NCBI GenBank assembly: GCA_020635795.1
Contig: JACJZD010000004.1
Coordinates: forward strand, 131,020-195,019
From: Flavobacteriales bacterium
Lineage (GTDB): Bacteria; Bacteroidota; Bacteroidia; Flavobacteriales_E; Vicingaceae
Length of the DNA stretch: 64,000 bases
Direction: 5' to 3'
Below the pieces are notes generated by a model. That model made no database searches, was not told the origin of the DNA, and worked only from the letters and a program-made list of their open reading frames with translations. Below, piece by piece: positions 36,402-44,117 of the stretch (position 1 is the first letter of the stretch; every line of letters starts with the position of its first letter). The translations under genes and the position numbers were made by a program.

Positions 36402-36638
36402 TTAAACTTTAGAAATTAACCATTCTAAATATGTTCTTCTTTTTTTAGCTTTGATTTCAGATTCTCTTTTTACAGCTTCGCTTCTATTCTCAAAGGTTTC
36501 AAAATATTTGATTTGCCAATCAGAAGCACCAAGATTTTTCCTTGTGTTGTGTTCAGATAATCTGCGTTCCAAATTTTCAGTTTGACCGACATAGTATTTG
36601 TCGATATTGGAAGAATATAAGATGTAAACGAAATACAT
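36402..36638 (-). CDS. Small GIY-YIG nuclease (copy A)
   Basis: A 78-residue protein made of one GIY-YIG domain: YFVYILYSS and YYVGQTENL are the two halves of the motif, R26 in LERRLSEHN is the catalytic Arg and Glu in EAVKRESEIK is the metal ligand. It is identical to copy B at 36742. Its TAA lies directly at the start of the truncated tRNA copy. Small GIY-YIG proteins of this kind are frequent in Bacteroidota; homing-type mobility is suspected but unproven. It has no own promoter that I can see and may be read from the tRNA side. Confidence 0.88.
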   Translation of the reverse strand: MYFVYILYSSNIDKYYVGQTENLERRLSEHNTRKNLGASDWQIKYFETFENRSEAVKRESEIKAKKRRTYLEWLISKV

Positions 36639-36650
36639 AAATTAAATAAA

Positions 36651-36679
36651 AAAGCATCAGTCAATTGACGGATGCTTTT
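36651..36679 (-). terminator. Hairpin terminator in module A/B junction
   Basis: AAAGCATC and GATGCTTT flank an inner dyad GTCAATTGAC; on the minus strand the hairpin ends in a T-run. It lies between the truncated tRNA copy and the next GIY-YIG start. Confidence 0.7.
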
Positions 36680-36686
36680 AATAAAG

Positions 36687-36741
36687 TGGAGAATATCGGA
36701 ATCGAACCGACCACCTTCCCGCAATACTGCGGGACGCTCTA
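36687..36741 (-). pseudogene. Truncated tRNA-Ala 3' fragment (copy B)
   Basis: Same sequence as the fragment at 36347-36401, including the 18-nt palindrome at 36717-36734 in place of the anticodon arm. It follows directly after the stop codon of GIY-YIG copy B. Confidence 0.85.
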
Positions 36742-36978
36742 TTAAACTTTAGAAATTAACCATTCTAAATATGTTCTTCTTTTTTTAGCTTTGATTTCAG
36801 ATTCTCTTTTTACAGCTTCGCTTCTATTCTCAAAGGTTTCAAAATATTTGATTTGCCAATCAGAAGCACCAAGATTTTTCCTTGTGTTGTGTTCAGATAA
36901 TCTGCGTTCCAAATTTTCAGTTTGACCGACATAGTATTTGTCGATATTGGAAGAATATAAGATGTAAACGAAATACAT
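36742..36978 (-). CDS. Small GIY-YIG nuclease (copy B)
   Basis: The 78-residue product is identical to copy A, with all GIY-YIG catalytic residues intact. It lies directly downstream of the intact tRNA-Ala and its terminator. Perfect identity over the whole 340-bp unit means the duplication is recent or is kept uniform by gene conversion. Confidence 0.88.
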   Translation of the reverse strand: MYFVYILYSSNIDKYYVGQTENLERRLSEHNTRKNLGASDWQIKYFETFENRSEAVKRESEIKAKKRRTYLEWLISKV

Positions 36979-36990
36979 AAATTAAATAAA

Positions 36991-37019
36991 AAAGCATCAG
37001 TCAATTGACGGATGCTTTT
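36991..37019 (-). terminator. Terminator of tRNA-Ala
   Basis: AAAGCATC/GATGCTTT stem with inner GTCAATTGAC dyad, T-run on the minus strand, 8 nt behind the tRNA 3' end. Copied in each module. Confidence 0.75.
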
Positions 37020-37026
37020 AATAAAG

Positions 37027-37100
37027 TGGAGAATATCGGAATCGAACCGACCACCTCTTGCCTGCCAGGCAAGCGCTCTAGCCAAATGAGCTAATTCCCC
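37027..37100 (-). tRNA. tRNA-Ala (anticodon GGC)
   Basis: A 74-nt cloverleaf on the minus strand: acceptor GGGGAAT/ATTCTCC, anticodon arm CTTGC-CTGGCAG-GCAAG, T-arm GTCGG-TTCGATT-CCGAT and discriminator A. The third acceptor pair is G3-T70, the alanine identity element. CCA is not encoded. Its 3' part is repeated in the two modules downstream. Confidence 0.95.
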
Positions 37101-37168
37101 AATCGGGTGTAAATGTAATAATTTCTATGTATAGGAGTGATTTTAATATTTTAAAATATAAGGTTTTC

Positions 37169-37870
37169 TTATTTACAGTATTTTTCTCTTTCTAAATCTT
37201 CTTTGTGGTTCTGACTCTTAGCATATTTCCAATCTAAGCATGCTCCAGACTTATCTCCCAATTCAAATTTTGAATCTGCTCTTATTCCATAAGCATCAAT
37301 ATTATGTTCATTTAATTCAATAGCTTTAGTACAATCTTCAATCGAACCGACATAATCTTTTAAGTAATATTTAGCCAATCCTCTATTAAAAAAATAGACC
37401 TCATCTTCATTATAAAAAATTGCTAAAGAATAATCTTTTATAGCACCTTCAAAGTCACTTTTGAGGAGCTTAGCATATGCCCTGCCAGAATATCCATATT
37501 CATTTCCACCTGGCAACGAAAGCTCAATTGATTTACTATAATCTTTAATAGCTTTATCATAATCACCTAATGCTACCATGGAATTACCTCTCCAATTATA
37601 ATTTATACTATTATTAGGGTCAAAAGCTATTGCTTTAATATAAATAACAATTGCTTCAACATATTTCTTTTCATTATGTTTATCAAGTCCTGCCATTGCA
37701 AATTCTGCGCTTTTCATACTTTTTTCTTCAGTACTTAATAATTCTTCCTCAGCACTTAATGTATATTCATCGATAACAATAACTTCTTCTTTATTCTGTT
37801 CTTTATTTTCTAATGAGGAATCAGAACAGCCCATTAAAAGACAACAAATAATTATGGAGTATAGTTTCAT
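37169..37870 (-). CDS. TPR-repeat lipoprotein
   Basis: A 233-residue protein. LLMGC (residues 11-15) is a lipobox, so it should be a lipoprotein. About four tetratricopeptide repeats follow (AIAFDPNNSINYNWRGNSMV, KSIELSLPGGNEYGYSGRAY, LAIFYNEDEVYFFNRGLAKY, KAIELNEHNIDAYGIRADSK), ending in GDKSGACLDWKYA. It serves as a protein-interaction scaffold; the partner is unknown. Its ATG overlaps the TGA of the upstream 52-residue gene (ATGA), which points to coupled translation with two small membrane proteins. Confidence 0.83.
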   Translation of the reverse strand: MKLYSIIICCLLMGCSDSSLENKEQNKEEVIVIDEYTLSAEEELLSTEEKSMKSAEFAMAGLDKHNEKKYVEAIVIYIKAIAFDPNNSINYNWRGNSMVALGDYDKAIKDYSKSIELSLPGGNEYGYSGRAYAKLLKSDFEGAIKDYSLAIFYNEDEVYFFNRGLAKYYLKDYVGSIEDCTKAIELNEHNIDAYGIRADSKFELGDKSGACLDWKYAKSQNHKEDLEREKYCK

Positions 37871-38025
37871 ATTCTATCTAATATAAAGAGAATAGTAAAT
37901 GTAAGAAGTATAAGAATAACAATCATTATAAGATATCTTAAACATCCACTTCTCCCATTATCTCCATATCTTCCTTTTTGACCAATAGGAGCGACGAAAA
38001 ATTTGGTAACATTACCTAAGCTCAT
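37867..38025 (-). CDS. 52-residue small membrane protein
   Basis: MSLGNVTKFFVAPIGQ, then a Gly-rich GRYGDNGRSGCLRY and one hydrophobic helix (LIMIVILILLTFTILFIL). The layout (IGQ-K-G-x-S-x-GC-x-Y followed by a TM helix) is the same as in the 56-residue protein upstream, so the two look like diverged paralogues. The TGA overlaps the ATG of the TPR lipoprotein. I do not recognise the family. Confidence 0.65.
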   Translation of the reverse strand: MSLGNVTKFFVAPIGQKGRYGDNGRSGCLRYLIMIVILILLTFTILFILDRI

Positions 38026-38046
38026 AGTATAAATATATTAATTTCC

Positions 38047-38217
38047 TTAAAGGAAATACATTATTAAAAATAAACCAATTACCACAAGCCCTATAATAAT
38101 GTATGAAATACAGCCATTATTACTACCTCGAATACCCCAGTAACCACCTTTGTGGTTATTGGTTTTACCAACAAGAGCCTCTTTTTCACCAAATCCAGTT
38201 TTTTCTACTCCAGCCAT
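38047..38217 (-). CDS. 56-residue small membrane protein
   Basis: MAGVEKTGFGEKEALVGK at the N-terminus, then Gly-rich HKGGYWGIRGSNNGCISY and a C-terminal hydrophobic helix (IIIGLVVIGLFLIMYFL). The ATG at 38217 lies 10 nt after the aldo/keto reductase stop, and the 52-residue gene starts 21 nt behind its TAA. It has no known family. The Gly-rich GC-Y block before the helix is shared with its neighbour. Confidence 0.65.
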   Translation of the reverse strand: MAGVEKTGFGEKEALVGKTNNHKGGYWGIRGSNNGCISYIIIGLVVIGLFLIMYFL

Positions 38218-38227
38218 TTCTTAAAAT

Positions 38228-39223
38228 TTAAAATGTTGGTATCACAGGCTTGTTATTTAAAATCTTTTCAATTTGTTCGATAACGTCAGGTGTTAATTTG
38301 TTTTTTGCATCAATGGCTTTAAAGTTTTCTTTAAGTTGAGCAGTTTTACTTGCTCCAAGAATAACCGTGCTCACCTGTTGGTTTTTTAGACACCAAGCAA
38401 TAGCTAAAACGGGTAAACTCATTCCCAACTCTTTCGCTAAAACACTTAGTTTTTCAGCTTTTTTAATGTTTTCTTTTTCTAAAACAGATTTTTTTAACCA
38501 ATCCATTCCTTCCATGTTAAGTCGAGTTCCTTTTGGGTCTTTATTTTGATTGTATTTACCCGTTAACACTCCCGAAGCTAAAGGAGACCAAATCGTAGTT
38601 CCTAAACCAACCGTTTTATATATTTGGTCAAATTCTACTTCTACTTTTGCTCTGTGTAGCATGTTGTATTGTGGTTGCTCCATGGTAGGACCAATTAAAT
38701 TGTACTGTTTAGCAACCATGTGTGCTTCCATAATTTCTTGAGCACTCCATTCAGATGTTCCCCAGTATAAAATTTTACCTTGTGTAATGAGGTTGTGCAT
38801 CGCCCAAACGGTTTCTTCAATGGGTGTATTTTTGTCGGGTCTATGACAGAAAAACAAATCTAAATAATCCACTTTTAGTCTGTCTAATGCTTGGTGGCAA
38901 GCCTCAAAAACATGTTTTCTACTTAAGCCATTTTGGTTGGGTTTTGTATTTTCAGTACCTCTAAAACCAAAAAATACTTTACTCGAAACACAATAAGAAT
39001 CCCTGTCCCATTTCATTTTCTTCAGCACCTTTCCCATCACTATTTCAGATTCTCCACGAGCATAAATTTCGGCGTTATCAAAAAAATTAACACCATTATC
39101 GTAGGCAATTTTCATTAAATCTTCGGCAGTATTGTTTTCTATTTGCTTACCAAAAGTTAACCAACTCCCTAACGATAATTCACTCAATTGTAAACCTGAC
39201 TTTCCTAATCTTCTGTATTCCAT
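38228..39223 (-). CDS. Aldo/keto reductase, Kv-beta-like
   Basis: A 331-residue NADPH-dependent TIM-barrel oxidoreductase. The catalytic tetrad is Asp49, Tyr54, Lys82 and His127 (FFDNAEIYA, SSKVFF, FFCHRPD). The start MEYRRLGKSGLQLSELSLGS and the ILGASKTAQLKEN cofactor loop are those of the Kv-beta/YghZ group. The substrate is unknown; aldehyde detoxification is usual. It heads the small operon with two tiny membrane proteins and the TPR lipoprotein, and is divergent from ridA. Confidence 0.9.
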   Translation of the reverse strand: MEYRRLGKSGLQLSELSLGSWLTFGKQIENNTAEDLMKIAYDNGVNFFDNAEIYARGESEIVMGKVLKKMKWDRDSYCVSSKVFFGFRGTENTKPNQNGLSRKHVFEACHQALDRLKVDYLDLFFCHRPDKNTPIEETVWAMHNLITQGKILYWGTSEWSAQEIMEAHMVAKQYNLIGPTMEQPQYNMLHRAKVEVEFDQIYKTVGLGTTIWSPLASGVLTGKYNQNKDPKGTRLNMEGMDWLKKSVLEKENIKKAEKLSVLAKELGMSLPVLAIAWCLKNQQVSTVILGASKTAQLKENFKAIDAKNKLTPDVIEQIEKILNNKPVIPTF

Positions 39224-39245
39224 TTTTAAAATTCTATTTGTTTTA

Positions 39246-39278
39246 TTTGCTTTAAAGGTATTAAAAATTATAAATTTG
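39246..39278 (+). promoter_or_regulatory. Promoter of the RidA gene
   Basis: TTTG at 39246-39249 and TAAATTTG at 39271-39278 with a 21-nt spacer; the ATG follows at 39296. The spacer is 1-2 nt longer than the Bacteroidota optimum. Confidence 0.5.
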
Positions 39279-39295
39279 AGGAAACAAAAGCAGGT

Positions 39296-39721
39296 ATGTC
39301 AGATAAAATAAACTCAAACAAAGCACCAAAACCAATGGGGTTATATCCTCATGCTCGTAAGGTGGGTAATTTATTGTTTTTATCGGGTGTTGGTCCGAGA
39401 GCAGCTGGTTCGGGTAGCGAAGAAGCCAACATACCAGGCTTAAAGTATGATAAAAACGGTAACTACGAGGCTTTTGATTTTGAAGCTCAATGCCGTTCGG
39501 TGTTTGATAATGTTAGAGTAATTTTAGAAGAATCTGGTTCTGACTGGGATAAAATTGTGGATGTTACAGTTTTTTTAACTGACATGAAACGTGATTTTAA
39601 AACCTACAACCGAGTTTATGCCGAATATTTTAATACCAATCAGCCTTGTAGAACTACCGTTGAGGTAAATGCATTGCCATCACCAATTTGTATTGAATTA
39701 AAGTGTATTGCTACAATTTAA
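39296..39721 (+). CDS. RidA family deaminase, 2-aminomuconate deaminase-like
   Basis: A 141-residue RidA/YjgF protein. KAPKPMGLYPHARKVGNLLF with SGVGPR, instead of the shorter RidA start, resembles 2-aminomuconate deaminase of the kynurenine pathway. The substrate-binding Arg is in QPCRTTVEVNALP. If it is a plain RidA it hydrolyses reactive 2-aminoacrylate. No other kynurenine gene is in the window, so the narrower name is only a lean. Its TAA overlaps the stop of the convergent gene (TTAA). Confidence 0.8.
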   Translation: MSDKINSNKAPKPMGLYPHARKVGNLLFLSGVGPRAAGSGSEEANIPGLKYDKNGNYEAFDFEAQCRSVFDNVRVILEESGSDWDKIVDVTVFLTDMKRDFKTYNRVYAEYFNTNQPCRTTVEVNALPSPICIELKCIATI

Positions 39722-40098
39722 TTTAAATGTGATTTAGCCCATATTAAAGCTTTTGTTTTAGAGCTAAATACTTTAATGGGATGAATGTCTTTGTTTGATT
39801 TCATGAAGAAATTTGAAATTATACGTTGTGCTAAACTTTGTACAACAATAGCTAAAGCCTTTCTATTTTTAATGTGTTCGTCATTTGAAGAAATTTCTCT
39901 AGCTTCTTTTGTAATGATAGTATGGTTTCCTGCTTCATAAACAGAAACATAGCATTTTCCTCCCGTCATTTCTTCAGTAACTTTTCTTAATTCAACAACA
40001 TCTTCTATCTCAATTTCCACATCATCTTTGTATCTAACATTGATTACGCCCTCTTCTAATAAGGAGCAAAAGGCTTTATGTAATTCTACGGTTTTCAT
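39718..40098 (-). CDS. Hypothetical protein, STAS/SpoIIAA-like (DUF7793-like)
   Basis: A 126-residue protein, rich in alternating beta and alpha segments. DDVEIEIEDVVELRKVTEEMTGGKCYVSVYEAG and KALAIVVQSLAQRIISNFFMK match small Bacteroidota proteins with a STAS-like fold that carry SKTKALIWAKSHL at the C-terminus. Their function is unknown. It ends convergently with ridA and is divergent from ileS. Confidence 0.6.
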   Translation of the reverse strand: MKTVELHKAFCSLLEEGVINVRYKDDVEIEIEDVVELRKVTEEMTGGKCYVSVYEAGNHTIITKEAREISSNDEHIKNRKALAIVVQSLAQRIISNFFMKSNKDIHPIKVFSSKTKALIWAKSHLN

Positions 40099-40200
40099 TT
40101 TTCTAAACCAAAGATAATCAAATAACTAACAGTGAATTATTACTTGAATTAAAAGTTTATTAAAATTCGTTAATTTCGCGTTTCGAAATTAGCCTTAAAA

Positions 40201-43200
40201 ATGAGCAAATACACAGAATATAAAGGATTAAACCTGCCAAATGTTGCCAAAGAAGTATTGGATAGATGGGAGGAAAACAAGGTTTTTGAAAAAAGCGTTG
40301 AAACCAGAGAAGGGAACAAACCTTTTGTCTTTTTTGAAGGACCTCCTTCAGCAAATGGGTTACCAGGTATTCACCACGTTATGGGGCGTGCTATAAAAGA
40401 TATTTTTTGTCGCTACAAAACATTAAAAGGCTATCAAGTTAAACGTAAAGCTGGTTGGGATACGCACGGTTTACCAGTAGAGTTGGGAGTTGAAAAAGAA
40501 TTGGGAATTACCAAAGAAGATATCGGAAAAAAAATTACAGTTGAAGAATACAACAATGCTTGTAAAGAAGCCGTAATGCGTTACACCGATATTTGGAACA
40601 ACCTTACCAAACAAATGGGGTATTGGGTGGATATGAACGACCCATACATTACTTACGAAAACAAATACATAGAGTCGGTTTGGTGGTTGTTGGGTGAGTT
40701 GTACAAGAAAAACTTGTTGTACAAAGGTTATACCATCCAACCTTATTCACCTGCTGCAGGTACAGGTTTAAGCTCGCACGAGTTAAACCAACCGGGTTGT
40801 TACAAAGATGTAAAAGATACAACGGTTGTAGCGCAGTTTAAAAGCCCCCTAACCCCCGAAGGGGGAATGGAAAATTCCATTAGCAAGGCTTTTAATTTGG
40901 ATAGCGCGTTGGCAAATTCCTCCCCTTCGGGGAGGTTGGGTGGGGCTTTCTTCCTAGCGTGGACAACCACACCTTGGACTTTACCATCGAATACAGCGTT
41001 GGCTGTTGGAAAAAATATTGATTATGTGTTGGTAGAAACCTTTAATCAATATACATTTTTACCAGTAAAATTGGTTTTAGCTAAAAACTTGGTGGCTAAA
41101 CAATTTTCAAAACCTTATTTTGAAAGTGTTTCTGAGGAAGATTTTCAAAATTTTAAAGATGGAGATAAAACCATTCCTTATAAAATTTTAGCTGAATGTA
41201 AAGGTTCAGATTTAGTAGATATCCAATACGAACAATTATTGCCTTATGCATTACCTTATGAAAATGCTGATAAAGCTTTTAGAGTAATACCTGGAGATTT
41301 TGTAACTACCGAAGATGGAACAGGTATCGTACACATTGCTCCAACTTTTGGTGCTGATGATGCTAAAGTGGCTAAAGAAGCAGGAGTTCCACCAATGTTG
41401 GTGTTAGATGAGAACGGAAATGCAGTTCCTTTAGTTGATTTACAAGGTAGATTCCGACCAGAAATGGGTGAGTTTGCAGGTAAATTTGTGAAGAACGAAT
41501 ATTACAATACAGGGGAAGAGCCAGAGAAATCGGTTGATGTAGAAATTGCTATTAAACTGAAAGAAGAAAATAAGGCGTTTAAAGTTGAAAAATACGAACA
41601 CAGTTATCCGCATTGTTGGAGAACTGATAAGCCTGTTTTATATTACCCATTAGATTCATGGTTTATTAAATCTACTGCGGTTAAAGAGCGTATGATTGCC
41701 TTGAACAAAACCATTAACTGGAAACCTGAAAGTACAGGTACAGGAAGGTTTGGTAATTGGTTAGAGAACTTGAACGATTGGAATTTATCGCGTTCGCGTT
41801 ATTGGGGAATCCCCATTCCAATTTGGAGAACAGAAGATGGTGCGGAGGCAATTTGTATTTCTTCGGTTGAGCAATTAAAAGGAGAAATAGAAAAATCAAT
41901 GTCAGCAGGGTTAATGATTAAAAACCCATTGGCTGATTTTGTTGTTGGTGATATGACCAAAGCCAATTATGATAAATTCGATTTGCATAAAAATTATGTG
42001 GATGAGGTAATCTTGGTTTCTGCATCGGGTAAACCCATGAAACGCGAAACTGATTTAATTGATGTTTGGTTTGATTCGGGTTCTATGCCAACAGCACAGT
42101 TGCATTACCCTTTCGAAAATAAAGACTTGATTGAAAAAGAACATTTAGGTGTTGCCGACTTTATTGCTGAAGGTGTTGACCAAACTAGAGGTTGGTTTTT
42201 TACGCTTCATGCGATAGCAACTATGGTTTTTGATAATATTGCATACAAAAATGTGGTTTCAAACGGTTTGGTGTTAGACAAAAACGGACAAAAAATGTCT
42301 AAACGTTTAGGAAATGCTATCGACCCATTTGAAACATTGGATAAGTATGGTCCTGATGCTACTCGTTGGTACATGATTACCAATGCCCAACCTTGGGATA
42401 ATTTACGATTTGATATTGATGGAATAGCTGAAGTTCAACGTAAGTTTTTTGGAACATTATACAACACTTACGGTTTCTTTGCTTTGTATGCCAATCTTGA
42501 TGGGTTTAAGTACCAAGAAGCTGAAATTGCATTAGAAAAACGACCAGAAATTGATCGTTGGATCATTTCAAAACTCAACTCCTTAATCAAAGAAGTGGAT
42601 GAGTTGTACAACACTTACGAGCCTACAAAAGCTGGTCGTGCTGTTCAAGAATTTGTAAACGACCATTTAAGTAATTGGTACGTTCGTTTGTGTAGAAGAC
42701 GTTTCTGGAAAGGAGATTATTCTGAAGATAAAATTGCAGCGTATCAAACCTTGTATCGTTGTTTGGAAGTAGTGGCTCAATTATCATCACCAATTGCACC
42801 ATTTTATTCCGATAAATTGTATACCGATTTAAGCAAAATTAGTGGTAAAGGAAATGCTGTATCAGTGCATTTGTCCGATTTTCCTGCGGCAAACGAAAGT
42901 TATATTGATGTTGATTTAGAGCAACGAATGGAAATTGCTCAGCAAGTTTCGTCGATGGTATTGAGTTTGAGAAAAAAAGAACAGATAAAAGTTCGTCAGC
43001 CCTTGCAAAAAATAATGGTGCCAATTTTAGATGAAAAATTTAAACGTCAATTACAGGATGTTGCTGATTTGATTCTTTCTGAAGTTAATGTTAAAGAAAT
43101 TGAATATTTAGAAGATACAGCGGGAGTTTTGGTGAAAAGCATTAAACCAAATTTTAAGACTTTAGGTCCTAAATATGGTAAAATCATGAAACAAATAGCT

Positions 43201-43665
43201 GCTGTTGTTACTCAGTTTAATCAGGATGATATCCAAAATTTTGAAAAAAACAATGGAGTAAAACTGACTGTTGAAGGAGAAGAAGTAGTGTTAGATAACA
43301 ACGATGTTGAAATTGCCACACAAGATATCCCAGGATGGTTGGTGGTTACCGAAAATGGATTAACAGTGGCCTTAGATATAACACTTTCTCAAGAATTAAA
43401 AGAAGAAGGAATTGCTCGTGAGTTTATTAATAGAATTCAAAACTTGCGAAAAGACAGCGGTTTTGAAGTAACGGATAAAATTTCGCTTAAAATTGTAAAA
43501 CACGACGAAATAAATGAAGCAATAATTAAGAATAAAAATTATATTTGCTCTGAAACTTTAACCAATAAATTAGATTTAGTAGAAGTTTTAGAACAAAATA
43601 ACGGAGTTCTCGTAGAATTGGACGAAAATGTGTCTACGTTAATCTCGATAGATAAATTAAATTAA
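40201..43665 (+). CDS. ileS: Isoleucyl-tRNA synthetase, long type
   Basis: A 1154-residue class I synthetase. The HIGH-type motif is GIHH (56-59), the editing domain has FLAWTTTPWTLPSN, the active site carries GWDTHGLPVE, and KMSKR is at 698-702. No C-terminal zinc finger is seen, as in the eukaryote-like (type 2) enzymes. Residues 214-250 (FKSPLTPEGGM ... SGRLGGAF) are encoded by a GC-rich palindromic repeat inserted in frame before the editing domain. TAATTTCG at 40171-40178 may be the -7 box. The dksA-like gene follows 6 nt behind. Confidence 0.96.
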   Translation: MSKYTEYKGLNLPNVAKEVLDRWEENKVFEKSVETREGNKPFVFFEGPPSANGLPGIHHVMGRAIKDIFCRYKTLKGYQVKRKAGWDTHGLPVELGVEKELGITKEDIGKKITVEEYNNACKEAVMRYTDIWNNLTKQMGYWVDMNDPYITYENKYIESVWWLLGELYKKNLLYKGYTIQPYSPAAGTGLSSHELNQPGCYKDVKDTTVVAQFKSPLTPEGGMENSISKAFNLDSALANSSPSGRLGGAFFLAWTTTPWTLPSNTALAVGKNIDYVLVETFNQYTFLPVKLVLAKNLVAKQFSKPYFESVSEEDFQNFKDGDKTIPYKILAECKGSDLVDIQYEQLLPYALPYENADKAFRVIPGDFVTTEDGTGIVHIAPTFGADDAKVAKEAGVPPMLVLDENGNAVPLVDLQGRFRPEMGEFAGKFVKNEYYNTGEEPEKSVDVEIAIKLKEENKAFKVEKYEHSYPHCWRTDKPVLYYPLDSWFIKSTAVKERMIALNKTINWKPESTGTGRFGNWLENLNDWNLSRSRYWGIPIPIWRTEDGAEAICISSVEQLKGEIEKSMSAGLMIKNPLADFVVGDMTKANYDKFDLHKNYVDEVILVSASGKPMKRETDLIDVWFDSGSMPTAQLHYPFENKDLIEKEHLGVADFIAEGVDQTRGWFFTLHAIATMVFDNIAYKNVVSNGLVLDKNGQKMSKRLGNAIDPFETLDKYGPDATRWYMITNAQPWDNLRFDIDGIAEVQRKFFGTLYNTYGFFALYANLDGFKYQEAEIALEKRPEIDRWIISKLNSLIKEVDELYNTYEPTKAGRAVQEFVNDHLSNWYVRLCRRRFWKGDYSEDKIAAYQTLYRCLEVVAQLSSPIAPFYSDKLYTDLSKISGKGNAVSVHLSDFPAANESYIDVDLEQRMEIAQQVSSMVLSLRKKEQIKVRQPLQKIMVPILDEKFKRQLQDVADLILSEVNVKEIEYLEDTAGVLVKSIKPNFKTLGPKYGKIMKQIAAVVTQFNQDDIQNFEKNNGVKLTVEGEEVVLDNNDVEIATQDIPGWLVVTENGLTVALDITLSQELKEEGIAREFINRIQNLRKDSGFEVTDKISLKIVKHDEINEAIIKNKNYICSETLTNKLDLVEVLEQNNGVLVELDENVSTLISIDKLN
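40841..40949. repeat. GC-rich palindromic repeat inside ileS (copy 6)
   Basis: AAAGCCCCCTAACCCCC-GAA-GGGGG at the left and CTCCCC-TTC-GGGGAGGTTGGG plus TGGGGCTTT at the right. The ends AAAGCCCC/GGGGCTTT are inverted. In the middle AATGGAAAATTCCATT is another palindrome. It is clearly related to the intergenic copies at 17165, 19795, 21121 and 36236 but is open in the ileS frame. Confidence 0.8.
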
Positions 43666-43671
43666 AACGAT

Positions 43672-44049
43672 ATGGCAGAAAAAAATAGATATACAGACGA
43701 AGAATTGGCAATGTTTAAAGCCTTGATTGAAAAAAAAGTTGAAGCAGCTAAGTTAGATTTAGATGGTTTAAAATCTTCTTTATCTCATGCTGATGATAAT
43801 GGTACAAACGACACCTTACATTCTTTTAATATGATGGAAGATGGTGCGGGAACATTATCTAGAGAGGAAGTGGCTCAGTTAGCACAGCGTCAAGAAAAAT
43901 TTGTAAAAAACTTAGAAAACGCTTTGATTAGAATTCAAAACAAAACCTATGGTATTTGTAGAGTTACAGGTAAATTAATCAAAAAAGAACGATTAATGGC
44001 AGTACCTCACGCAACATTAAGTATTGAAGCTAAAGAAGCTCAAGGATAA
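43672..44049 (+). CDS. DksA/TraR family protein lacking an intact zinc finger
   Basis: A 125-residue protein. A coiled-coil N-terminal part (LIEKKVEAAKLDLDGLKSSL) is followed by the DksA fold (RIQNKTYGICRVTGKLIKKERL). Of the four zinc Cys residues only the one in GICRVTG remains; the other three are replaced (TGKL, VPHA). Zinc-free DksA-like proteins are known. It should bind the RNA polymerase secondary channel and modulate transcription with ppGpp. It lies between ileS (6 nt) and lspA, followed by a terminator. Confidence 0.85.
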   Translation: MAEKNRYTDEELAMFKALIEKKVEAAKLDLDGLKSSLSHADDNGTNDTLHSFNMMEDGAGTLSREEVAQLAQRQEKFVKNLENALIRIQNKTYGICRVTGKLIKKERLMAVPHATLSIEAKEAQG

Positions 44050-44074
44050 TTAAAAAAATAAAAAGTGTTAAAAG

Positions 44075-44109
44075 TCGCTTCATTGTTTAACTTTGAAGCG
44101 ATTTTTTTT
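44075..44109 (+). terminator. Terminator after the DksA-like gene
   Basis: TCGCTTCA (44075-44082) pairs with TGAAGCGA (44094-44101), followed by eight T. lspA starts 9 nt behind, so some read-through is likely. Confidence 0.85.
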
Positions 44110-44117
44110 AATCATCC

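Larger units (their letters stand above)
36347..37026 (-). repeat. Two tandem 340-bp modules: tRNA-Ala 3' fragment plus GIY-YIG gene
   Basis: Positions 36347-36686 and 36687-37026 are direct repeats that look identical base for base by eye. Each holds a truncated tRNA-Ala, a 78-codon GIY-YIG gene and a hairpin terminator. A third copy of the tRNA 3' end, in the intact tRNA, starts exactly 340 bp further at 37027. The left flank 36311-36340 has a diverged copy of the terminator. Confidence 0.9.

Noticed and set aside
36470..37085. Open frames of 84 and 91 codons overlapping the GIY-YIG genes and the tRNA
   Set aside because: They are in another frame of the same strand as the GIY-YIG genes and run through the tRNA and terminator; the GIY-YIG frame has the catalytic motifs.
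36347..37100. CRISPR array or three tRNA genes in tandem
   Set aside because: The repeat period is 340 bp with a coding gene in each unit, and two of the three tRNA copies lack the 5' half and cannot fold.
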